Positions 19,401 through 26,681 of a stretch of DNA of 42,972 nucleotides are shown here, one piece after another (position 1 is the stretch's first letter; each line of letters begins with the position of its first letter). Source of the DNA: a virus; IMG/VR virus record IMGVR_UViG_3300001681_000074, positions 1 through 42,972 of that record; one strand, 5' to 3'. The notes beneath the pieces were generated by a model, which saw only the letters and a program-made list of their open reading frames with translations, had not been told where the DNA came from and made no database searches. Made by a program: the position numbers and the translations under genes.

Positions 19401-22400
19401 GCCGCGGCCGCCACAGCATACGGACTCAGCGGAGGCACAGATCCTCAGATCATGAACTTTAATGCTCCCCGAGCGACCTATTATCGCGATATGATTGCGA
19501 AAGCTCCCGTTAATATCAAGAATATCCAATTGCGCTCTGGTTCTACAATTCTTGGAAACTATAGGCAGAATTATGAAGTGGTCAGCACAGTGGGAGCTTT
19601 TTCTAATCCCCGCAGATTTGTAAAAAACCCAATCTCAATGCCGGCCACGATAACTGATCGCCCATTGTTATCCGCATCCGATGTGGTGCGTACTTATTTG
19701 AACCTACACAGAGGTTCCAGCAGCGACCCTGGCATTTTCACCGGGAGCCATTTTAATTATGAGCTTGAATATGCGCCCATCGTTAACACCGGTTCCGACA
19801 ACCAATCAATCATTATTTCACGATTCGGTGCACCCGGCGGTGTTGAGACCATGACTCGCGGCTATCAAGACTTCCGCGCATCTGAATTCTCGGTATACAA
19901 CACGCTTAATAATCGCAATCTCCCTGTCATTCGTCCTTCACAAGGGCCTTCCGACACGGTGAGCGAGACTACGGGCATACGCGTTTCTGATATAAACTCA
20001 GAAGATTATGGTTTATATTCACATGCAGCCCGCCATGCAGCCCGCTTCGGCCGCGACTCCCTCGCAGTCGCCGATTATGATTTAAACTCCACACTTTATA
20101 TGATAGGCGAGAGTAGCATGCATGCTTATACGTCTAACAGTTCTCTACAAGCATGGTGGAGATTAAACACAGACGTTTCTACTCACGGAGATGTGGCTGA
20201 TAGCAGCGGCAACGGCCGCGCCGGAACCTTTGATGCCGCTGGCGATAGGCCCGGCATTTCGAGAGAAACTCCGGGCAATAAAATCCAGGTATCTACATGT
20301 GAGTTTGATGGCACTGACGATCAAGTAAATGTTGGCACAGCCGCTACGTGGCAGGCTATAATAGGGACTGGCGGAACGTCGAAGATGACATTTTCGACTT
20401 GGATCAACTTTTCTTTCATTAGTGGCTATGATAATATATTCTGGTTTGGAGAGAGCCCTAATGGCCACGCCGTTCTGTATTATACGAATTCTAGCGACAG
20501 GTGGACCTTTAGAACTTCGTGGGGCGGCTCCAACTTTTCATGGCAGGCCGACCACGCTTTAACAGTGGATACGTGGTACCACCTCGCAGTAACCTATAAT
20601 GCTGGAGCTACTGGCAACGATCCTGTTTTGTATATAAATGGTGTAGCTGTTTCATGGGCATCAGAGCCGACTGTGACCGGAGTATGGGGCGGCATTCAAA
20701 CCGATGCATGCTATATTGGTGCCTCTCCTGACGCGGCCTACCCCTTCACGGGCTATTTGGCCGATTTCGCTGTTTGGGATTCAATCTTAACAGCAGACGA
20801 AATGAAAGCTCTCTACAACGCAACCAAGGGCGCCTTCCTAAACTTAAACCCCGCAGGCAATTTCCCCGGCGCATCCCTTAACCAACGTGCTGCCATGTTC
20901 AAGGTGAACAGAAATCCCGCTGGCCGTGTCAAGACTTTCCTTTCTCACTCGGGAATCGAGATTTTTGAACAATCTGCACAATACGACAACTTTAATGTTC
21001 AACATACAATTCCTCGAATGGACAAGCAATATGCTTGGGTAACCAGTTCGATAGTCCTGGGAGATGACTTCACAGAGGTAGACTATAGATATTATGGCCG
21101 TGCCCAAACATGGGGAGCACTCGCAGGGCTTTACCAAGCCTTGGGCCCCGATGGGGAGCCTTTATATTCCACATTCTTTGATTATGTGATGGAGAGTAAC
21201 GTTTCCACCGATTACGATCCGCAATCCCCGTCAGGAGAGAATGTTGTGAATGGGGGCTTTGCCCAAGGTGCCCGCATGAACACCTACACCATCGATCCCA
21301 TCAATTCTGGTAGTACAAACCTTCTTGGCTTCAATGCCACCAGCAGTGGTGACTCGTATATAAGTGCAACACCGATGACCGTACTAGGAGGGGTGAATGT
21401 TATAACCCAGAGCACCACCAGCGATTGGGGAATCATTCCTCAAATCAGTAGCTCTGCGACGTATCTTAATCTGTTACTGACACGCCGGCGCGCCACTTAT
21501 GGATGGACTTGGCTAGCCACGCGCCAGCAACAGCACCCCATTCTTCTTAAGGAGAGAGATAATCAAAAGATTTCGGTGGTAACTTCTTCGAACGATTCAA
21601 TCATGACTTATAGACTGGCACCGCTTTCAAACCGTGGACGACCGGTCATCATGAACTTTGACGTTGCCGGTACAAACAACACAACCATCAAGATAACTCA
21701 CAACAATGAGCAATTATGGTTTAATGATCCGAACCTTGATAACGTGGCAGACTTCGATCCCGAAGAGACCATCACGGCTTACGAGCAATTGCTGGGAATT
21801 ATCCGGGCCCCAAGCTCTCCCTATAATCTTAACTGGGTAGCATACTCAGAAAACCTTTTCCCGTCATTGAGAAATGAATTCTCTGGCGGAATCATTAGCA
21901 AGCCGACCTATAACAACAAATACTGGCGAGACTCCAAAGCAAACCGAGTAACCGAAGGCAATACAATCGCCAACTCTTATGGTATCCGCGTGAGCCAGAG
22001 TGCATGGCCTCTCGATCCGCCAGAAGACTTCTTGACAAGAACAGTTCTGCCAAGTGGAACCTTTAATGGCCCAGGAAATGATAGTATGTGGGACGAAGAT
22101 GGTGCCGGTGTCCTCGGGGGCTACGATTATCCTGCTGATTGGACCTCGGCCGGCGGGGAAGGTGTTGAACCTTGGGCTAATAATAATGTATTGAAATTTA
22201 ATCCCAAATCAGGAGAATTGCAAAATGGTTATGTAATGGCCAATTTATCTTCTTCATGGGGAGGAACAGGCTATGGATTTTTCCATCAAGCCGCCACCAC
22301 GGGTAAATTTCTTGATCCAAGTTATGGTGTTTCTGCGCTCCGGTATTTGTTTCCCGGCGCACTCTACGCCAGAAAGCACATGCTTTCTTCCCCATCTTCC

Positions 22401-25400
22401 TTGGTCTCTCCCACGGGCGTTAGGATTGCTGAAACTGGAAGTCTGCCCCGCACAGGCTCATGGGAAATGTCAAGTAGTTTTGAGGCCGGCGCCGGCGAGG
22501 CTGTCTGGGAAGCCGGCCAACAGGCAGGAATTATCGTTCAGACCCCCGAAGTTTATTCTTTGACGGCTAGCTTTACTGCACCCAATACTGCGTCTTATGC
22601 GGTGAGCACTTATACTGGCGTCAGTTCGCTGCAGGGTTGGTGGAGATTGAATGCTGATGTGTCGACAGAGGGAGATGTGGCTGATAGTAGTGGCAAGGGA
22701 AGGACTGGCACGTTTGGTGGTTCCTCTAATCGGCCGATTTTTTCTACAGACAATCCTAGTACCATAATTCAACAAAATAGTTGTTTGTTTGATGGCACCA
22801 ATGATCAAATAAAGATTGGTAGTGCTGCCACATGGGATGCTATCATAGGAAAAACGACTGTCGGCGGAACTGCTCAAATGACTCTCGCAGGCTGGGTGAA
22901 TTTAAATGCACATGGAGGCGCCGCAGAACAATTTATTGATTTTGGAAACGATAACGCAATATTTTTTAGAAATGCCGCCGGCCGCTTAGGTTTCCAAACC
23001 GAATGGAATAGCGGCGCACAGGCATGGTGGCTAGGAACAGATCTGGATGACTATGATGGTACATGGATACACGTTGCTGTGACTTATGATGCTACTTCTC
23101 CCGATAACAATCCCCAATTATATCTTAACGGCCTCCCCGACACTACCAGTGGCCCAACCGGTACCGGTCCTACCAACACTTGGGACGGCATCACCATATC
23201 AGAGTGTTATCTAGGGGGTTCTGGTGGAGATGTTGATGGGCTGATGGCTGACTGGGCTGTATGGAACTCTATCCTTTCTGCCGACGAAATCAAAGCCATC
23301 GCCAACGCGCGCAATAACCCCAATCTCGGAAGCCCGTCTCAGTTCCAATTGAGCGCCTCCGCACCATGGTTTGACCAGTATTCAGATTACAACTATGAAA
23401 TGAAACTTCTCGCAAAGGACTATTCCATTGTTCCAGAATTCAGAATTAGTGATCACGTCGAAGACTACCTGAAATACGGTCTGTTCAATCCAAACAAGTT
23501 CGACTGGTGCACCATCCCGGAAACCGGCATCAATAGCTCCACTTCGTCCTTCTATCTCGATTACTCCAACTCCGAATTCATGCACGACTTCTTGAGAGTC
23601 AAAAACGAAACTCTATTAAACGCCAAAGAGATTAAACTAGTCTGCAGCGCAGCGATCCGCTTTAATCCCTATAAGGGCTTTTATCCCGTTCAACGAACAC
23701 TTCAAATGGTGGGAGCATTTTCCAGTTCTTATATGCATGGGTTTACCGGACGACACGCTTGGTCCGATAGCACCGGAGCGCCCGGGCCATCTCAACTCCT
23801 AGAAAATTCTGCATCTATGCTTCGCCCCGGAGTAATTCCTTTTCATTCTCCCGGAATTCTTTATAATTCTATTAAGTCGGGAATCGCTGTAGATTATCCT
23901 ATCATTACAACCCCGGAGAGAGCAATAAGAACGTGGGTATATCAAGATGATCAACCGGCCGGCGACCCGACCGGTCCCTCTTCGGCATCGGTGGAAGGGG
24001 CTGGAAGATCTGGATTTTCAAATAATTTATATGCGGTTACGTGTCCTGGTACGGGGACCGTCCATAGCTCGTTCACCACGCCGTTGACTCCTGATTCGTG
24101 GCGTGGAACTGGAAGTTGGTTTAATGAAAGATTGCCTTTTGAGGCAGCTATCACTCCCGAGATTTACTTAGATAACAAAACTTTTGTAGATTTAGAATCC
24201 CATACTTCCGGAGCAGTACTGGTTTCGGCCTCGTGGAACGGCGCCGCAGCAGCACCCACTACTTATACGCGAATGGCTCGGAACTTTTTTGGAGAAGTAG
24301 GAAACTTTTTCCTCAAAGATGCAGGATTTACTAAGCTTAAATCTGCCGCCCTGCCTTCGGATATACAATTCGACTCTGGTTCGGTTTATGGAGCACGACT
24401 GAAGATAAGAAGATCAGTTACGGGATCCCGGACTTATGAATATGATGGTGCAACAGCGCCTCAATTTACTCGATTAGACACTGGTTCGCATTATTATTTT
24501 GCTGCCGGCGTGACTAGTTCTTTCGGTATGTACGGCGGCCGCGGCCTCTTTAGTGCCTCTGTTGGGTCGTCCGGGGTCCAGCCCGGGGCCAACTGCCAGT
24601 GGATGACAGGAACCTTCCCTCTTCCCCAAGATCCCCACAGTAATCCCTCCTTTAAAGAAACGTTTACGATGTACAGCCGCCCGAGTGCGTTTGGTCCCGA
24701 TATCGCTGGGCGCCCAATGATGAACCAAGGAACGGTGAGAAGCGTCCTAGGATCCTTGCCCTCCGTATGTCGTGGTTGGCCATCAGCTATAGGCAATAAA
24801 GGAATCCTGCTCGGCGCCGAGGTGAAGAAGGGTGATGGTTATGTAGCCACCAATTATCCTTATGATTCTAGTTCTTATTATGCGCGTCATATGGCTACTC
24901 ATTCGGGAGTGATGGATTGTTTTAACGGTTTTAACTGGGCCTATACGCCGCCTTATTATCATGGAGAGTCCTGGGCCGATTTCGTGTTCCGGCCCACCAC
25001 TGGTAAATCTTATGATCTAGATACGATTCTTGCCGAGACTAAAATAAGATATTGGCGCGCCGACCCAGGTTGGGCCGGCAACTCTGGTTCGAATTTTGGC
25101 CAGAGGGGAATCATTTGTCTTAATGGCAAGACCCCCCTCATTCCATCCTTTAATCACGGGACTGGCGCCCTAACTTTCGCCCCTTATGATGGTGCTGCAA
25201 TCAATCAGAATGCAATGCAATTAAGTGCTAGTGTGGATCTGTTTGGAATTGAGACGGTACCGTTAATTGAGTTGGATATCCACGGCAAACCAGTATTTAC
25301 GCGAAACGAAGTTCAAGGAAAGCGTTGGGTAATTCAGCCCAAGTTTGAAACTCCAATGCTGAACTTTAATGATGAAGGCATTCATCCCATCACAAAACTT

Positions 25401-26678
25401 AATGGTAACTTAACTCTCCCCGCCAATTTCTCTGCATCAGTCCCCCGCGGTATGTGGCATCAATTCGGAACTATTCCGGAAGATCCCGACAAGGGAGTTT
25501 TCCTAGAGATGGGAGATATCCCCACACAATGGCTTCAATATCATTATGAATGTATTAACACTGGTAGTATGTATAATGATGGAAATATAGCATCCGGCCA
25601 GCGCCTGCACGAAGAGATGCGCTCCCTATCAGATGTGGTTGGTTTTAACAGCAACACACCCAGCGCACGCTTAGGCGAACTGGCAGATTCCCGAACGATT
25701 CGAGAGGCTGTGGTGGCTATCCCATATATTATTGAAAACGTAGAGGTAACTGACCCGGCCACCTTAGAAGCTAACTGGACGAGCCTCTCTCGCAAGAAGT
25801 TTATTGAAATTCCCGCAGAACGCTATGCAGCCGCCAGCGCAGCCACCGATGGAAGCGAGACTGGAGATTCGCTAGCTGCCGCCGGAGAGTCTATCCGCAA
25901 GCTTATACAGAAGATGGGCCGCTATATCTTACCTCCGCAGTTTGACTTTATCAACAACGAAAGCATCACTCCCATGGTTATGTACATGTTTGAGTTTGAA
26001 TACACCTTTGATAAAGACGATCTCTCCTACATGTGGCAGAATTTAGCTCCGAGAGACTCAAAAGAAATCAAACTAGAATACAAGTCAGTCGCCCATGAAT
26101 TAATGGACACAGAACTTCTTAACGAAAGCATTATAATGGACAATGCAAATTTGCGTTGGATGGTCTTCAAGGTTAAGCAGAAGTCTCAAGTAGATTATTA
26201 TGACCTAAGAGTCCAACAACTCGGACAAATAGAGGCCCCAGACTTAACTGAAGAATCAGACAGTGCTTATAAGATCGAATACAACTGGCCATATGACTTC
26301 CTGTCTTTCGTTGAAATGATTAAGATTGATGCAGAAGTTCTATTTACTTCAGATGGCGCCGCAGAAACGCGGCAAGTTCTAGGAGAAGGAGAATTTTCAT
26401 TACCAAGCAATATTGTTGCGCCAGAAATAGTCGCACAAGTTGCGACTACGCTGCAACAGGGTCCACTCACACCCGATTCGATTGGAGAAACTATCATAGA
26501 AGCAGTTTCTAATATACCTCTACAGCAGGGCAATCTGGTAAGACAGAAAGCGGTCACCCGCCAACCACGCCGCAGGCGCCCCGGCGTATTGAAAAAAGCT
26601 AAAACCGGCCCTTACTCAAAGAAGAAAACGGGGTCCAAGACATCTACAAAAAAGAGCAGCAAGAATAAAAAGAAGTAA
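13449..26678 (+). CDS. Giant 4409-residue tail/baseplate protein with four LamG-type domains
   Basis: This is a single frame of 4409 codons. The N-terminal 120 residues are Tyr-rich (for example SAYLYYKSSIERVLDYYPYD). LamG-like lectin domains lie at residues about 210-527, 1671-1888, 2231-2461 and 3059-3287, each with a WYH/WHH strand and a DFxVW- or DExxxW-type final strand. A second beta-rich module (start pattern I-x-x-x-G-x-P then T-I-x-D-G) is inserted into LamG 1 (residues about 332-455). Conversely, its two halves (about 1610-1662 and 1891-1970) flank LamG 2. Residues about 725-760 contain IYKSKGTEKAIRNVMRCF, which resembles the tail protein I / TIGR02242 motif. The last 43 residues contain 19 Lys/Arg and no acidic residue. 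It probably forms large peripheral baseplate or fibre structures binding host glycans. Start: ATG overlapping the upstream gene by 11 bases. The function is inferred from its domains and neighbours. Confidence 0.88.
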   Translation: MGIKKLFETTDTSRNYLAETTEKDAFQDVESAANLRAINKDKQRFVPQINYSRPKNFARFGSAYLYYKSSIERVLDYYPYDGSDAEINEYFNDSLDIDRYILRHLYPRSTGYALLSADGWGSLSTLDSGSGYGLPSSLEYITFYGGPGTGSANLSGSSLVNLGPNDSNSKFQYSNIYEASSSTSNLYSRAGLPLDYGKGSRESNLKSNFDNGVTIEFWLKKDGFDNDMTSKEVVFDMWNTNETGSDGGDGAAYGRITIELTGATTSEGNNSPFLLTCQSGTTGIFTASIGQNLTRASLASWHHYGIAFFNSGSGFHTELYVDGKLNQEIITGERAVATITFAGVPTADESITIASTDGTYRIYTAKADPGVEALASPLFFSIGGTNAERAESLKGAIEGAFGHDGTILVSRSGAVLTLIQSTPGTAGNTDITEDLTNVTKTNFVGGTLTTNLDEIPSKNMVGSIGGLLTNISGGAYTTPGSFTATSGSGKLSGSLDEFRFWKVRRTAKEIGEHWFSQVRGGVNTDISNTTLGMYYKFNEGITGNPAVDSIVLDYGGRVCNGGWVGYDASSRNTGSAILSASAAIKEYNDPIVRPTNLKVIDLKSGLLATGSAHDSTNNASILSLTPEWVIEDHGDDEVNNLNIISHIIGSYFDTLYQQIEAVPTLNQANYPSASYKPMPFAEHLPQSLGLYTPELFVDATVMEKFLNRDKERLFSGDLTETKNLIYTNLYNNLTSIYKSKGTEKAIRNVMRCFSVDERFMRLGVYADRQVYELKDNLRQTLVNRKSLNFNTTNNLGGVVYQRLSSSNVNSLGYLSGTYSSSGPEVRYGCTIEADITFPRYNTEREIFERNFAKASLFGGYSVFTASATSLAGSDLAFITGSQDLFNFQVLAIKSQESAKNVSFILTSSNDPHPLPTLTSSQFLNVYDETEWNFSVRVNPSIGAFAEALTGAVRQDGATYNYDVVFRGTNTQLGSILETFEVTGTMSQAAGANFLSGSKRLYAGARRTNITGTLLNKSDVLFNGLRYWAKYLDNGTLDQHAYDLDNMGISASYQHLSALDSGSQGYDILNNKTLLLNWNFESVTGSGVAGEFSQIIDISSGSSEIRNNFGWLGKQAGYQHTGYGYGFAASSTDVVRRQAINAFRFIDPEQVNASDMVQILSDDDKTFGTTDTYMAPDYYYTLEKSLYNAISEEMLDFFAGVVDFNNVIGAPVNRYRERYKDLEKLREVFFRKVTTIAEVERFIGYYKWFDDAIAQIVDQLMPASSDFKADVMNVVESHVLERNKYQTKYPTLEFKIPTLDDALKGIEAASYDYHQGSSVEPGSPRNTKLRYKFWHERAKRTAPEISSSYPAVDTQREIYRKVINSAPRLTQSLNIAWTQDNTSYDLDPYAARNFGKTQQLKVDPPVGRHRVIKGGVNFAHGKNIMYVYNALYPFGPINTDGGRFIPLNVLFTPAEDLVHNVKFKMLDSNPTGKKRQRVVKVQHGRDWEGGLGYKNVKSTYGYPFNLVSGNVTTGYNAAISTGFMTGVILTNLHNDVYGPDMEVPMQGPFTDYAVGGHQSRHVRVNTGSDTYLNRPEAWKFAPGVCETTNSGAIGMVSVDYPYPDLGKEGSNAVGQIDVSGHPGVGSTVTINDGETETTFEVEFTNTKATNFPTSDCPSIQVGGLAAPNADEIYELDQWTISGWIRLDPAGGGSRTIFQAGATGQTRNFLVRSNAKLRYSCEWSDTVAGGGSHEHYWEATTALSDSTWYHVALVYDGTTGSSDPVFYIDGAVDAISAEYSPAPSGSLVAFDAGAIARVGGSQGQCGTLRFEGDLDEVSIWQLTMSADQVTELYASGSALNLFKHSLYTGDSANLYSWWRMGDDPRDAIDGTGTYVAGTNSIIDQTGRANGNPWDAVTTTFDTDVASVYQSVAPGNVGWTQAYTSADAAENLLTAVNNQSAFGISATGRSGGAFVVTNTKFGTATSTRNKLRGAQGNIAISSTKLGPAAAATAYGLSGGTDPQIMNFNAPRATYYRDMIAKAPVNIKNIQLRSGSTILGNYRQNYEVVSTVGAFSNPRRFVKNPISMPATITDRPLLSASDVVRTYLNLHRGSSSDPGIFTGSHFNYELEYAPIVNTGSDNQSIIISRFGAPGGVETMTRGYQDFRASEFSVYNTLNNRNLPVIRPSQGPSDTVSETTGIRVSDINSEDYGLYSHAARHAARFGRDSLAVADYDLNSTLYMIGESSMHAYTSNSSLQAWWRLNTDVSTHGDVADSSGNGRAGTFDAAGDRPGISRETPGNKIQVSTCEFDGTDDQVNVGTAATWQAIIGTGGTSKMTFSTWINFSFISGYDNIFWFGESPNGHAVLYYTNSSDRWTFRTSWGGSNFSWQADHALTVDTWYHLAVTYNAGATGNDPVLYINGVAVSWASEPTVTGVWGGIQTDACYIGASPDAAYPFTGYLADFAVWDSILTADEMKALYNATKGAFLNLNPAGNFPGASLNQRAAMFKVNRNPAGRVKTFLSHSGIEIFEQSAQYDNFNVQHTIPRMDKQYAWVTSSIVLGDDFTEVDYRYYGRAQTWGALAGLYQALGPDGEPLYSTFFDYVMESNVSTDYDPQSPSGENVVNGGFAQGARMNTYTIDPINSGSTNLLGFNATSSGDSYISATPMTVLGGVNVITQSTTSDWGIIPQISSSATYLNLLLTRRRATYGWTWLATRQQQHPILLKERDNQKISVVTSSNDSIMTYRLAPLSNRGRPVIMNFDVAGTNNTTIKITHNNEQLWFNDPNLDNVADFDPEETITAYEQLLGIIRAPSSPYNLNWVAYSENLFPSLRNEFSGGIISKPTYNNKYWRDSKANRVTEGNTIANSYGIRVSQSAWPLDPPEDFLTRTVLPSGTFNGPGNDSMWDEDGAGVLGGYDYPADWTSAGGEGVEPWANNNVLKFNPKSGELQNGYVMANLSSSWGGTGYGFFHQAATTGKFLDPSYGVSALRYLFPGALYARKHMLSSPSSLVSPTGVRIAETGSLPRTGSWEMSSSFEAGAGEAVWEAGQQAGIIVQTPEVYSLTASFTAPNTASYAVSTYTGVSSLQGWWRLNADVSTEGDVADSSGKGRTGTFGGSSNRPIFSTDNPSTIIQQNSCLFDGTNDQIKIGSAATWDAIIGKTTVGGTAQMTLAGWVNLNAHGGAAEQFIDFGNDNAIFFRNAAGRLGFQTEWNSGAQAWWLGTDLDDYDGTWIHVAVTYDATSPDNNPQLYLNGLPDTTSGPTGTGPTNTWDGITISECYLGGSGGDVDGLMADWAVWNSILSADEIKAIANARNNPNLGSPSQFQLSASAPWFDQYSDYNYEMKLLAKDYSIVPEFRISDHVEDYLKYGLFNPNKFDWCTIPETGINSSTSSFYLDYSNSEFMHDFLRVKNETLLNAKEIKLVCSAAIRFNPYKGFYPVQRTLQMVGAFSSSYMHGFTGRHAWSDSTGAPGPSQLLENSASMLRPGVIPFHSPGILYNSIKSGIAVDYPIITTPERAIRTWVYQDDQPAGDPTGPSSASVEGAGRSGFSNNLYAVTCPGTGTVHSSFTTPLTPDSWRGTGSWFNERLPFEAAITPEIYLDNKTFVDLESHTSGAVLVSASWNGAAAAPTTYTRMARNFFGEVGNFFLKDAGFTKLKSAALPSDIQFDSGSVYGARLKIRRSVTGSRTYEYDGATAPQFTRLDTGSHYYFAAGVTSSFGMYGGRGLFSASVGSSGVQPGANCQWMTGTFPLPQDPHSNPSFKETFTMYSRPSAFGPDIAGRPMMNQGTVRSVLGSLPSVCRGWPSAIGNKGILLGAEVKKGDGYVATNYPYDSSSYYARHMATHSGVMDCFNGFNWAYTPPYYHGESWADFVFRPTTGKSYDLDTILAETKIRYWRADPGWAGNSGSNFGQRGIICLNGKTPLIPSFNHGTGALTFAPYDGAAINQNAMQLSASVDLFGIETVPLIELDIHGKPVFTRNEVQGKRWVIQPKFETPMLNFNDEGIHPITKLNGNLTLPANFSASVPRGMWHQFGTIPEDPDKGVFLEMGDIPTQWLQYHYECINTGSMYNDGNIASGQRLHEEMRSLSDVVGFNSNTPSARLGELADSRTIREAVVAIPYIIENVEVTDPATLEANWTSLSRKKFIEIPAERYAAASAATDGSETGDSLAAAGESIRKLIQKMGRYILPPQFDFINNESITPMVMYMFEFEYTFDKDDLSYMWQNLAPRDSKEIKLEYKSVAHELMDTELLNESIIMDNANLRWMVFKVKQKSQVDYYDLRVQQLGQIEAPDLTEESDSAYKIEYNWPYDFLSFVEMIKIDAEVLFTSDGAAETRQVLGEGEFSLPSNIVAPEIVAQVATTLQQGPLTPDSIGETIIEAVSNIPLQQGNLVRQKAVTRQPRRRRPGVLKKAKTGPYSKKKTGSKTSTKKSSKNKKK
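20022..20045 (+). repeat. 12-bp tandem duplication inside the giant gene
   Basis: CATGCAGCCCGC occurs twice in direct succession (20022-20033 and 20034-20045). It stays in frame and encodes HAARHAAR within the giant protein, just before LamG domain 3. It is probably a replication slippage product. Confidence 0.9.
20139..20829 (+). repeat. LamG unit 3, diverged duplicate of the unit at 22623-23310
   Basis: This codes for residues about 2231-2461 of the giant protein. It opens with SSLQAWWRLNTDVSTHGDVA and matches unit 4 through nearly the whole length, including AATW-x-AIIG, a WYHLAVTY/WIHVAVTY strand, LYINGV/LYLNGL and the closing DFAVWDSILTADE/DWAVWNSILSADE. The DNA is also visibly similar near the start, for example GGAGATGTGGCTGATAG in both. 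Confidence 0.85.
22623..23310 (+). repeat. LamG unit 4, diverged duplicate of the unit at 20139-20829
   Basis: This codes for residues about 3059-3287, starting SSLQGWWRLNADVSTEGDVA. It shares order, length and key motifs with unit 3, about 830 residues earlier. The region between the two units is not duplicated as far as I can see, so this looks like copying of a module rather than of the whole segment. Confidence 0.85.
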
Positions 26679-26681
26679 ACC

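Noticed and set aside
22470-22877. 135-codon frame on the minus strand
   Set aside because: It is antisense to the giant gene across a duplicated LamG unit; a similar mirror frame appears opposite the other unit, as expected from the shared plus-strand coding.
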